The translations under genes were made by a program, and so were the position numbers. Shown here one piece after another: positions 7,742-17,900 of a DNA stretch of 64,000 nucleotides. Source of the DNA: Bacteroidota bacterium. GTDB taxonomy: Bacteria > Bacteroidota > Bacteroidia > Cytophagales > Cyclobacteriaceae. A model generated the notes under the pieces. The model worked only from the letters and a program-made list of their open reading frames with translations. It ran no database searches and was not told where the DNA came from. Positions within the stretch are counted from its first letter, which is position 1. Every line of letters starts with the position of its first letter. The stretch is taken from positions 62,001 through 126,000 of the forward strand of contig JACOSO010000026.1 in NCBI GenBank assembly GCA_016178785.1. Reading direction: 5' to 3'.

Positions 7742-10246
7742 TTATTTAACACCATTCATAATGTAAGGCAAATCCATAGAACTGTTCCAACGCCCAATGA
7801 ATAAACTACCGACCCATATCTGTGGCGCGGGTCCCATGGTAGGTATGTTAGCACCTCCCTCAGTAAAACCCTGACAAGCGTATTGCTTACAGTTATTCGT
7901 AAAGAAATTGTAGTCCCATTTTTTGCCGGTGTTTGACTCAAAGAATGCTCTTGCTGCTTCTGGGTCGGAAATGTGAACTGGGGCAAGCATTAATTCTCCA
8001 CGTCCACCTTTGAAGCTCCAAAATCTATCTCGCTCGCTTTTAATATCCATCTCATATTTGTAGCCTAAAGATTTTTCTCCCCGTGTTAAACCAAGAAAAC
8101 CTAAGATCCAATTTAATCCGCCATTTGCCCTCCCAGCATTCGGATGGTTGACCTCGTAGATTACATTGTTATAAGCGTCATATGCAAATCCATGGGGCCC
8201 ACCCTCAGTCTTGAGCATGTAATACCAGGTATGCGGATCCCCTTGCTGAGCTTGACTAATCCAATCAAAACCGTCCCCTGCGGCAAGCGCCACTCCTTCA
8301 GTACCAAAAGACCTATTCGGCACAAAAGTATAGGTTACTGTCGTTTTTCCTGGTCTGTACCAAAAGTGTCCTTTCCAATTTGCATCCGTGTAGTACTGGT
8401 AGCTGCCAGGTGAAGTTGTGCTTGAAGCTACCAATGATCCGTTCGGGTAGCCATCATTTGACGTCCAAGTGGTTGATCCATTCCTGGGCGTGTTGTCCCA
8501 AAGTGTATTTACGATCGGGCCAATTACATTCCAGACCTCAGTACTAAAGCCTGGGTTACTGACATCACCACCTCCACCGCCATCACCTCCACCACCACCT
8601 CCACCGCCACCACTTTTGTCCACAACGCGAGGGTGAAAATCGGGAGCTATATATTCATCATATAAGTAATGCAAACTTCCCGGAGGGTCAGCTCCACTGG
8701 GGTCGTTGAACACCACAGGGGAGTTGAAAGAATAGTTATATGGAGTATGTGAAGAATATTTATCCGCCATCGGATCAACCTGATGCATCCTACCAAGAAC
8801 CGGATCGTAGTTCCTAAATTCGAGATCATAGAGTGATGAAGTAGGGTTTAACTCGGTACCTCCATTTGCCAGGAAATTATTTGTAACAGTATTGTCCCTT
8901 GTCCATGAATTGGGAGTAGCCATATTAAAGGCATAGTACTCATTGCTTTGTAATATGTTTGTAGGCGTAACCGTCACTTTAAAGTCATCAAAGTAAACAT
9001 AGTTGTTGCTTTGGTCTTCATAACTAAGATAAACAAAAATGTAGCCAGCTTCTTTTACCGTAATGGTAGGCAAGCTAACGCGTTCTTTCGAAACGGGGTT
9101 GGGCGTCACCACCTGCCAGCCCGCATCCATCACTTTATAATTAGCATCAAACAAAATGTAATTCAAAAATGCTGCCGGCTGAGTGTCGCCCTGGTTAGCT
9201 CCTGCTCCAAAGTTGGTAAGCGCACTATTCACCCCATTTGATTTTATGCCGCCAGCATCAGGCCCTCCATTTATCAAAACACCACTCACTGACGAGATTA
9301 TGATCGCAATTGCCAGGTTGCTTGTGCCGTAACCACTGGTGGCTTCGTAATACGAGTAAGCTTCCATATCCACTTTGTCTCCCGGAAAAACTTTTTTGCT
9401 CAGCCCAGGCCCCACGGGGGCTGCCTGATTCAGGCGCACTACTTTACTTCCGCCAGGTGTGTGGTTTGCTGAGCCAAACGGAATGGCCATCACATTAGAA
9501 AACTGTGATGACTGGTCGTTGCTGTCGCCTTCAAATGTTGCGGTAGTTGCCTGTGGCGTTTGTGCGGCACTTGTAAAAACTACGCGCGTATTTCCAAGGT
9601 GATCCGCTATAGCATATTGATATTCGTAATTACTTCCGTTCTTCACTACTCTTCCTTCAGGAGATGAGAAGAAACTCAACGCGTTGTTTGTATAAACATA
9701 ACTTCCCACGTAATCTGTAGTGGTGGTGGTTCCACTTACAGTAGTAGCAGTTTTTAATTTTGTACCGCTTGCATCATACGTGTAGCTGATCACTCTTCCA
9801 TCGGTAAAAGTTACTGTGGCTGGTTTGCTTAATACATTATACACTATGCTGCTGATGCCTTTGTTCTGGTCGGCCGTCAGGCTGCCGTTTGTATCATAGT
9901 TATATTCTGTTGCTGTGCTTGCCCCATCGTTGAAGCCAGCTGCGTTTGCTGCCGCATCATCCACTTTGCTCAACTGGTTTCCTGCAGTATAAGTGTAACT
10001 CAAGTTGTCTATGGTTTGCGCTGTGCTGGTCACATTGATGCCGCTCAAGCCTCTTTGGTTCTGCTTGCGTGCAAGGCTCATAATATTTCCATTGGCATCG
10101 TAGGTCATGTTCTCATCGAGCGTGTTTGCTTCTTTCGTCCATGCAGTGCCATACGCCTGGAAGGTGGCATCTTTGAGCTTGTCGCTCTTATCGTAATTGT
10201 ATTTGTAGCTGCGCTGGTCTGCCAGCCACTTTACCTTATCAAGACT
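7742..10246 (-). CDS. Orphan RHS module with variable C-terminal domain (5'-truncated)
   Basis: The frame is open from a stop at 10247-10249; the first ATG is at 10108, giving 788 residues. It has no signal peptide and begins mid-core, in sequence almost identical to the last part of the 2370-residue RHS protein ('RSYKYNYDKSDKLKDATF'). It keeps the RHS core end ('YDLEFRNYDPVLGRMHQVDP'), a linker 'PGSLHYLYDEYIAP' and a poly-Gly tract (DNA about 8565-8613), then diverges completely. The unique end (about 250 residues) has 'YNFFTNNCKQYACQGF', resembling the Cys motif of NlpC/P60-like or papain-like peptidases, and 'GGPHGFAYD', a possible His partner. This is the layout of an orphan RHS C-terminal cassette. 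Without its own export signal it may be silent until recombined onto the full-length gene. Confidence 0.75.
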   Translation of the reverse strand, partial: SLDKVKWLADQRSYKYNYDKSDKLKDATFQAYGTAWTKEANTLDENMTYDANGNIMSLARKQNQRGLSGINVTSTAQTIDNLSYTYTAGNQLSKVDDAAANAAGFNDGASTATEYNYDTNGSLTADQNKGISSIVYNVLSKPATVTFTDGRVISYTYDASGTKLKTATTVSGTTTTTDYVGSYVYTNNALSFFSSPEGRVVKNGSNYEYQYAIADHLGNTRVVFTSAAQTPQATTATFEGDSNDQSSQFSNVMAIPFGSANHTPGGSKVVRLNQAAPVGPGLSKKVFPGDKVDMEAYSYYEATSGYGTSNLAIAIIISSVSGVLINGGPDAGGIKSNGVNSALTNFGAGANQGDTQPAAFLNYILFDANYKVMDAGWQVVTPNPVSKERVSLPTITVKEAGYIFVYLSYEDQSNNYVYFDDFKVTVTPTNILQSNEYYAFNMATPNSWTRDNTVTNNFLANGGTELNPTSSLYDLEFRNYDPVLGRMHQVDPMADKYSSHTPYNYSFNSPVVFNDPSGADPPGSLHYLYDEYIAPDFHPRVVDKSGGGGGGGGGDGGGGGDVSNPGFSTEVWNVIGPIVNTLWDNTPRNGSTTWTSNDGYPNGSLVASSTTSPGSYQYYTDANWKGHFWYRPGKTTVTYTFVPNRSFGTEGVALAAGDGFDWISQAQQGDPHTWYYMLKTEGGPHGFAYDAYNNVIYEVNHPNAGRANGGLNWILGFLGLTRGEKSLGYKYEMDIKSERDRFWSFKGGRGELMLAPVHISDPEAARAFFESNTGKKWDYNFFTNNCKQYACQGFTEGGANIPTMGPAPQIWVGSLFIGRWNSSMDLPYIMNGVK

Positions 10247-10761
10247 TTAAAATTCCCTTTTATCTCAAAATTTTCTTCTCCGTAACATCCTTCACCCTTG
10301 CACTTACCTTTGAACTCAGTATAACCTCTTATCTCTTTGCCAATGCCGAAGTCAGCATGATTAACAATTACAATGTATTCAAGTGAAACAACTGCTAGCT
10401 CATAGTCTGGCCCAGAGGGTCTGAATGTATAGTCCGCCTTACACTTTCCATCCGCTATTTCAATAGTATAGACTTGATGATAAGCTGATGTTGTTGAGTT
10501 GATAACAATTGTAAGGATATTATTCCGGAGCTTAGCTTTTGTAAAATGAATCTCTCTTATAGGGTCATTATTTACACTTAATTCAGCTCTTACTGTATCA
10601 ATCTTGACATAATTTGGATTGCCAAAAGTGAACTTAATGACTTTGTCTTCATTCCTTATTTCAAACTTATCATTGGGATGAATTAACAATGAATTACTTC
10701 TGTCCTGACAAGTCCCAAGAAGCGGAATCAAGGTTATCAAAAAAAAGATATTGATTTTCAT
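10231..10761 (-). CDS. Hypothetical lipoprotein in the RHS cluster
   Basis: A 176-residue protein with a hydrophobic N-terminus and a lipobox-like 'LLGTC', so probably a lipoprotein. The rest is beta-rich, with alternating short charged strands, and ends in a Cys-containing 'KGKCKGEGCYGEENF' segment. I do not recognise a family. Its stop codon sits at the exact junction with the truncated RHS core, suggesting that recombination placed the orphan RHS module immediately after it. Position between two RHS ends makes it a candidate immunity protein for a lost or displaced toxin end; this is inference only. Confidence 0.55.
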   Translation of the reverse strand: MKINIFFLITLIPLLGTCQDRSNSLLIHPNDKFEIRNEDKVIKFTFGNPNYVKIDTVRAELSVNNDPIREIHFTKAKLRNNILTIVINSTTSAYHQVYTIEIADGKCKADYTFRPSGPDYELAVVSLEYIVIVNHADFGIGKEIRGYTEFKGKCKGEGCYGEENFEIKGNFKVLIR

Positions 10762-10773
10762 ATGCTCTATTTA

Positions 10774-11007
10774 TTAATGGCTTCTAACTACTGGGCCAAT
10801 TACTAATGGAGGAGTTGCCGCTGGGAGAAAGGTAATCACTGCATTTACCGCAGCACCATTGGTTGTACCTGCAAGGCCCATTAAGTATGAATTAAAATCT
10901 ACCATTGCACCTAAGCCCGCGATTCCGATACAACCAATACCTTTTCTGCCAGTATTTTTTACACTCTTTACAACAATACCGTTGGATCCCGGCTTTACTC
11001 CTTCCAT
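10774..11007 (-). CDS. Small Gly/Ala-rich hydrophobic protein
   Basis: A 77-residue frame starting at ATG 11007, with an AAGGAG Shine-Dalgarno-like sequence about 10 bases upstream (unusual for Bacteroidota, where such sites are weak) and a stop just before it. After a basic N-terminus ('KSVKNTGRKG') the protein is mostly hydrophobic, with Gly, Ala and Ile stretches ('IGCIGIAGLGAM', 'AVITFLPAATPPLVIGPVV') that could form two short membrane segments. I do not recognise it. It could be a membrane-active small protein, an immunity protein, or the leftover end of a lost RHS C-terminus. Confidence 0.35.
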   Translation of the reverse strand: MEGVKPGSNGIVVKSVKNTGRKGIGCIGIAGLGAMVDFNSYLMGLAGTTNGAAVNAVITFLPAATPPLVIGPVVRSH

Positions 11008-11124
11008 TTTTTACTGCTCCTTTCTTGCATTCCCTGCATTTCATTCTTTCCATCAGCTTTTCTGTAGCACGAAAGATAAGATCAATGCGTTACAGCTTCC
11101 TTAACCCCGACATAAGTATATCTC

Positions 11125-11967
11125 TTACTTCTCTCCAAGCACCTGCGCCACGATGTTTGCAAGGACCACCACCCCATGCATGTCTGGTTTATATGGTGGT
11201 ATCTTGTTATTTAAGGGTGTAAAGGAAACATCTTCATCATAGTGTCCCTTGTATCCCTTCAAGGAAACATCTTTATCATGGCGTTCCTTGTATCCCTTGA
11301 AGGCCTCTAAGTATCCTATAAAAACAATTTTGCCTTCGATGTCCTTACGAGTAAGTCTTTTCTTAAATACATCCTCGTATGGAATTGTTCTAAAGTTGCT
11401 ATCTCCGCCACGATATTCAATATCAATTATTCTTGGCTTGTCTTTTATATAGGCCATCGTTTTTAAACTATCATACGACATGGCGGTGCGAACAGCCAGG
11501 TTATACATTCTAAAGCCACTCACGTTTTCATAAATTGAAATTTTCTTAGCTGTTCCAAACTGATCGTTCTCTACTTTCACATTCGTATAACCAATCTTTG
11601 CATTCTTTGTCCAGAATTCCGGCTCCGTTCCTAATACTTCACTGTAAACCGTATCCCTCCCGGTGTAATTCACAATTCCGACACCCATAACCAGATTCTT
11701 GCATCGGCTCAATGTTGCAATCAGAAGGGAGTCACCATAAGGATCATTTGTAGCATAAATTGCAAAATCAAGTGCCAGAACTCTGGGGTTCAATGAGTCG
11801 ATTATAGCTATCTTTTTTGCAAGAGATTTTGCTTTATCTTTTACCCCAGAATTGATGATAACAATTTTTTCAGTTACAATTTTTTCGGTTTTTACTTTAG
11901 AGCTACAGAATGACAAACAGCAGATTGCCGTCATCAATAAAGCATTTATCGATTTATTGCTCATCAT
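11125..11967 (-). CDS. CHASE2-like domain lipoprotein, next to the RHS C-terminus
   Basis: A 280-residue protein starting 8 bp after the full-length RHS stop. The N-terminus has a hydrophobic segment with a lipobox-like 'CLSFC'. Residues about 50-275 resemble CHASE2, an extracytoplasmic sensor domain: 'DIEYRGGDSNFRTIPYEDVF', 'IEGKIVFIGYL', 'FTPLN' and 'PDMHGVVVLANIVAQVL' match its conserved ending. CHASE2 normally sits in transmembrane kinases or cyclases; here it stands alone without an output domain. A 13-codon tandem duplication (DNA 11222-11299) lies in the loop after 'IGYL'. Location suggests immunity or accessory function for the adjacent RHS end, which is unproven. Confidence 0.65.
   Translation of the reverse strand: MMSNKSINALLMTAICCLSFCSSKVKTEKIVTEKIVIINSGVKDKAKSLAKKIAIIDSLNPRVLALDFAIYATNDPYGDSLLIATLSRCKNLVMGVGIVNYTGRDTVYSEVLGTEPEFWTKNAKIGYTNVKVENDQFGTAKKISIYENVSGFRMYNLAVRTAMSYDSLKTMAYIKDKPRIIDIEYRGGDSNFRTIPYEDVFKKRLTRKDIEGKIVFIGYLEAFKGYKERHDKDVSLKGYKGHYDEDVSFTPLNNKIPPYKPDMHGVVVLANIVAQVLGEK
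11222..11299 (-). repeat. 39-bp tandem duplication inside the CHASE2-like gene
   Basis: Two adjacent 39-bp units (11222-11260 and 11261-11299) differ at only a few positions. Each adds 13 codons in frame, so the protein carries two copies of a 'KGYK..H..DVS' segment within the loop just after the conserved 'IGYL' strand. The reading frame is preserved. Confidence 0.85.
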
Positions 11968-11975
11968 ATCTTAGT

Positions 11976-14900
11976 TTAATGATTACCAGGATATGCGTTA
12001 TGCATGTTACGGTCATCCTGATGTCGATATAAAAGATTATCGGGGTTAAGCCATGATGGATCATTGCTTCGAGGATCATAGCCGGAAATAAATTGCATAT
12101 AGTCATACATTGCATCTAATCCTGAATCAGGTCTACTAGACTGGTCCATTCGAAAGTACGAGGCTCCCATAATGAGATTTGCTGCGTCACTTGGCATGTC
12201 TAATGACGTAGCAGGAAAACCAACCCCCGGACGATCGCTTATCATTCTAACTTGCGCTTGTTGAGTAGTTATATTTCCATCAGCATCGAAGGTTGCCAAA
12301 ACCGCGACCTGATATTTCGTGTTATTCGATTTCGACAATTCGTACGATTGTATATACCAGAAAGTACGATCCGTGCTCTGAACTATTCTTGTTGTTACTG
12401 GCCATCCTTGGGTCGGTGATATCCCGCTGAACGAATTACTTGCACTAACAAAAATAGCAGTTTTACTTGCAGCGAGGACTTTATTATACTGGTACAGTCT
12501 AATACTGTAACTGATTACACTCTGAAAGGACTCGAAACGTCTGCCAAAGGCTGTGTTGCCCCATGAGTCGTGGCGGTCGTTGTAATCCCTTCCGAAAGCA
12601 TAGGCCTCTTCATTACTTTGAAAATCATGATACCCGTTTGTATTGTTCCATGTACTACCGTACGGACCCATTTTACCAAAATCAATTGTCCATTCGTTGC
12701 CATTACGAGTGATACCATCATTCCCCGAATCACCGCCTCCCCCTCCTCCGCCACCACCACCTCCACCACCACCACTTTTGTCAACAGGACGGGGACGCCA
12801 GTATGGAGCAATGTATGTATCGTATAAGTAATGTAAGCTCCCTGGAACAGGATCTGCCCCATTCGGGTCATTGAACACCACCGGAGAGTTGAACGAATAG
12901 TTATAGGGAGTTTGAGAAGAATATTTATCTGCCATCGGGTCTACCTGGTGCATGCGGCCAAGAACAGGATCATAATTCCTGAACTCAAGATCGTACAATG
13001 CGGAAGTCGTATTTAATTCTGTTCCACCATTAGCCAAAAAATTATTTGCAACAGTATTATCTCTTGTCCATGAATTAGCCGTGGCAAGATTGAAGGCATA
13101 ATATTCTGATGACTGAATGATGTTCGAAGGAGTATAACTCATCGTCACGTCATCAAAATAAACATCAGTCTGATATGCCTGCTCATTGCTCACATACATG
13201 AATGCATAACCTGCCTCTTTTACCGTATAGCTTGAGCTCATCAATGCACCGGAGGTTGTGAGTTGCTGGTAGGCCACATCTAAGAACTTATAGTTCTTGT
13301 CAAAGATAACGATCGTCACAAAAACTTTCGGGTCAATGTTATCGGTGCTTCCGTCACCATAGCTTCCGGCCTCAATGCCTCCCCAAGTATTGATCGCAGA
13401 GGAAGGTGTACCTATTTCACCCGGTGCCGGAGTTGACAAACTAAATGCACTCAGCAATGCCGCTGCAAATCCACTAAGATTGCCCGGTGTTCCTGAAGGT
13501 GTGTTGTATTTCGCATACGCCTGTAGACTCAACTGGTCGCCTGGATAAACCTTATAACTTTTTGCTATACCTACTTGCCCAGAGTAGCCGCCATTCAGGT
13601 AATATGCACTGTTACCACTGTGAGCATTGGGGTTGGTGGGCGTCAGAGTATTGATTTTGGATGTCTGATAATTTGAAAAATTGCTTGCCTCGCTCGTCTG
13701 GTTGGCTGTTTCAAAACCCGCGCTCACGCTTTGTGCCGTTTGTGCCGCACTCGTGAAAAGTACCCTTGTATTTCCCTGATGATCTGCTATAGCATATTGG
13801 TATTCATAATTGCTTCCGTTCTTCACCACGCGTCCTTCGGGTGAGCTGAAAAATGAAAGTGCGTTGTTGGTATACACATAGGTGTTGACATAATCTGTTG
13901 TCGTTGTCGTTCCACTTACAGTAGTGGCGGTCTTCAATTTTGTTCCGCTTGCATCATACGTGTAATTGATCACGCGACCATCTGTGAATGTTACCGTGGC
14001 AGGTTTGCTTAACACATTGTATACAATGCTGCTAATGCCTTTGTTCAGGTCAGCAGTTAAACTCCCGTTGGTGTCGTAGTTGTATTCCGTGGCGGTATTA
14101 GCGCCATCTGCAAAGCCACCTGTAGTGGTAGCAGCATCAGTCACTTTGCTAAGTTGGTTGCCTGTGGTGTAATTGTAGGTAAGGTTGTCTATGGTTTGAG
14201 GGGTGCTTGTAACATTTACTCCGCTTAGATCTCTTTGATTCTGCTTACGTATCAGACCGAGTATATTTCCGTTTGCATCGTAGGTCATGTTCTCATCCAG
14301 CGTACCGCCTTCTTTTGTCCATGCAGTGCCGTACGCCTGGAAGGTGGCATCTTTGAGTTTGTCGCTCTTATCGTAATTGTATTTGTAGCTACGCTGGTCT
14401 GCCGCACCGGAAGTTACACCTCCGTTTTTCCATTTGATAGCCGAGATGTTGCCATTATACTGTGGCGCATTTCCCAATGAACTTTGTTCGGTGTTGTTGT
14501 AAAACATTTCCATCCCGAAGTAATCATTGGTATCATCGTTAGTAACATTGGCATCATTGGCTAATTGAGCATTGTTAATTGAACTCAGCCATCCGCGGAT
14601 ATGGTAACGGTAGTCTACGCTCTGCAAAGAAGTGCCTCCGTTCACGTGCAGTTTTTTGTCAACTACTTGTCCCAACGCATTGTAGGTATAGCCTGCCAGT
14701 TGCTGCTCTGTGCCTGAATTGATGGTGTGAAAAATTCCCAGTGTGCGCCAGTTGGGGTCGTAGGTATAGCGCTGCTGTACCGTCACCACTGTAGGGCCGG
14801 TGTGTGTCATTTTTGTCTTGTCCACATGGCCGGCAAGGTCTGTATAAAGCACACTTCCCTTATCTTGTACCAATGTGTTGAGGTGGTTGTTGCTTTGCGC

Positions 14901-17900
14901 CTGTATGGAGCGGTCGTACTGATCATAAAACAGAGTACTGATGAGCCAGTTGCTTGTACCTAAAATCAGTTTCCGGCTTCCGGTTGCCAGTCCGCGGGTT
15001 GCCAGACTACTGGCGGTTGGTGTCCCGGCAAGGTGCGCATTGTCATACGCGTAATCGTCAGTGCCGTTCTGGTCAAAGTCGTAGGTGTCGTAATAGTTTA
15101 CGGCCAACAGGGTCATGTTATTTGCATCCGTGGGGAAGGCCCCATTGGTGTAGCCTTGCATCGGGCCACCTGTGGCGAGGCTGTCATAATATTTTTGTGT
15201 GGTGTAATCGATGGTGTTCAACTGGTCTTGCAGCACTTTACGCGATAAAGCACTTGAGTAAAGCCCGCTGTAAATGGGCCTGCCGTACTGATCGTATTTT
15301 ACAAAACCCCATTTGCCGCTGGCTCGCAGGTTGCCGTCTTGCGAGAGCACCACGCGGCCCAGTTGGTCGTACACAAAATACTGTGGTGTCGCCCCCGGCA
15401 CTTTCTTTTCTTTGATGCGCCCGAGGCTGTCATACTTGTATTTGTACACCAGTTCATCGGTAGTAGCATTACTGGCAATGTTACAGGTACTGCCCGTAAT
15501 CAATGCTGTTGCTTTGGGCGAGATTTGATACACCAACCTTCCGATCTGATCATACACATAGTAGGTCTCCAACCAGTTGGTAGTCGTCTCCTGTACCTGC
15601 TTCAATACTCTTTGTCCCAATTGATTCACGTACGTGCGCACCTGGTTGCCGTTCTCATCTGTGGTGATGCTCACCAGTACTGTGTTGGGCGCATAGTTGC
15701 CTGTCGTGGTGCCATCCGCTTTCCAGTAGCGCACAGGGTAAGAAGATGTATTTAAGGTGATGGTACTTTTCGCAGTGTGGTTGCCGGGCTGCCAATCGGC
15801 ACCGGGTGCACCTTGCTCGATCACGCGCGCATCTGGTGAGCTGCGGTGTACTACGCGTGCAAAGGGTTGTGCATCATGCGCCACGCTGGTGGCATTCTGA
15901 TAAAATTGATTTTGCTCGCTGGCGGTGTAAACATTGCCCGAAGTGCGGATGGCATTGAGGCGGAAGCGGCCATCTTTGCCGGTAGTAGTATAAGGCAAAA
16001 AGGCTACCGTATCTGCAATGCCGTCTTTTCCAAAACCGGCCGGGCTCACAATATCACCCTGTGTGCCGCTGAGGCCAACGCCAACTTTTTGAAACGTGCG
16101 GCCGATGCCATCCTGGTAGGCAATCGCCTGCGCCAGGTCTTTTTGATTCAATGAATATAATGAAGTGGAATTGGTAACTCCTTCTTTCATGATACTCGTC
16201 ACACTCACATAGTTGACAGCCGCAGACTGCGAAGCAAACGGGTAGGTTATTGTTACCGGGGTAGAAACACATTCTATAGAACCTGAAGAAACCTTCGTGC
16301 CGATGGTGATGTCACCGGGGCTGTCAGGGATGAACGTTTGTTGGGTTGCGTTTGCAATACTCGCTCCGTTCTTTTTCCATTGATAGGAATAAAAACTTCC
16401 AGTCGAGAGCGAGGTTGAATTTCCGTAGGCCAGTTGCGTAGAGCCCGCCACAATAAGTTGTGGTACAGCATTGATGGTAAGCGTTACTGCCAGCCTGGGT
16501 GTGCTCTCACAATTTGTTGTAGAATTAAAGCTGGTGAGATAATAAGTAGTGGTTGCGCTTGTCGCTGGAGAGGTATTGCCTGAAGTGAGTAAAGTGCCAC
16601 CACTGGCAGCATTGTACCATCGCACCGTAGTGCCATTGGCCCCCACCGTTGCTGCCATTGTCCCCGGCCCGCACAGCTGTGTATCGGTTGCAGATGGCGT
16701 TGAGGGAACGGTATTGATGGTAAGTGTTAGGCCAAGCCGTGCCGAGGTGCTTTCACAACCTGTCGTTGAATTGTAACTGGTGATATAGTAAGTCGTTGTT
16801 GAGGCTACGACAGGTGACGATGTGGCCGTTGACACGAGCGATCCTCCAGTCAGCGCATCGTACCAGCGGATGGTGTTGCCATTAGAACCGAGTGTGGGTG
16901 TAATGCTTCCCGGTCCGCAGAAAGTTGTGTTGGATGCGGTGGGCGCTCCAGGCACTGCATTGATGGTAAGCGTTACTGCAAGTCGTGCCGATGTGCTCTC
17001 ACAACCAGTGGTAGTGTTATAGCTGGTGATATAATATGTTGTTGTCGCGCTCGTACTGGGAGAGGTTGTGCTTGTCGCCAATAATGTTCCTCCGGTAGAA
17101 GCATTGTACCAACGTATGGAATTTCCGTTGACGCCCGGTGTGGCGTTCATTGTGCCTGTGCCGCACAAGGTGGTGTTGGATGCCGTGGGTGCCGCGGGCA
17201 CTGCATTAATCGTTACTGTCACTGCTTGTCTTGGCGTACTCGCACATCCTGTGGTTGTATTGTAGGTGGTGACGTAGTATGTAGTAGTAGCGCTTGTGCT
17301 TGGTGAAGTGGTGCTGGTAGCAAGTAACGTTCCCCCGGTTAAAGCACTATACCAATTGATAGTATTGCCGTTGGCGCCCGGTGTGCCGGTCATCGTGCCG
17401 GTGCCGCACAAAGATGTATTCGAGGCAGTCGGTGCCGAGGGAATGGGGTTCACTGTTACTACAGCGCTTCCACTCATGGTAGAGCTACATCCGGTTGAGC
17501 TATTGACGCCTACTACCGTATAGGTTCCTGCGGTTGTAGTACCCGCCCACGTCAGGAGCGACCCTGTTCCTGAAATGTAATTGTTGGTGTTGCTGCCGTT
17601 CAAGTATAAATAATAGTTCACTCCAACTTCCGAACTACTTACTCTTACGTTCTGCCCTGTGCCTCCACTGCAATAAGCTCCGCCTCCCAACATACTAAAC
17701 ACGGTTGGCGCGGGGTTGGTGGCCACATTGGCACTGAATTGCATCGTAGCGCTGCAACCGGTGGCTACAATTGTTCCCACTACGGTGTAGTTGCCTACTG
17801 TAGTTTGATTGGCCCATGTCAGCGTTCCGCCTGTACCGGCAACAGCACTGCCCGTGTTGGAACCACCAACCTTCAGTTGATAATTTGTTCCCACGGCAGA

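Noticed and set aside
7756-7986. A 76-codon minus-strand frame inside the orphan RHS end
   Set aside because: It overlaps the RHS frame entirely, in another phase, without a credible start site.
12570-12831. Plus-strand frames of up to 85 codons with a proline-rich run opposite the RHS poly-Gly tract
   Set aside because: They are the antisense of GGN codons in the RHS gene; no start signal or family resemblance.
14954-15415. A 153-codon plus-strand frame opposite the RHS core
   Set aside because: It lies fully antisense to YD-repeat coding sequence, is Arg/Cys-rich and has no recognisable domain; a shadow of the real gene.
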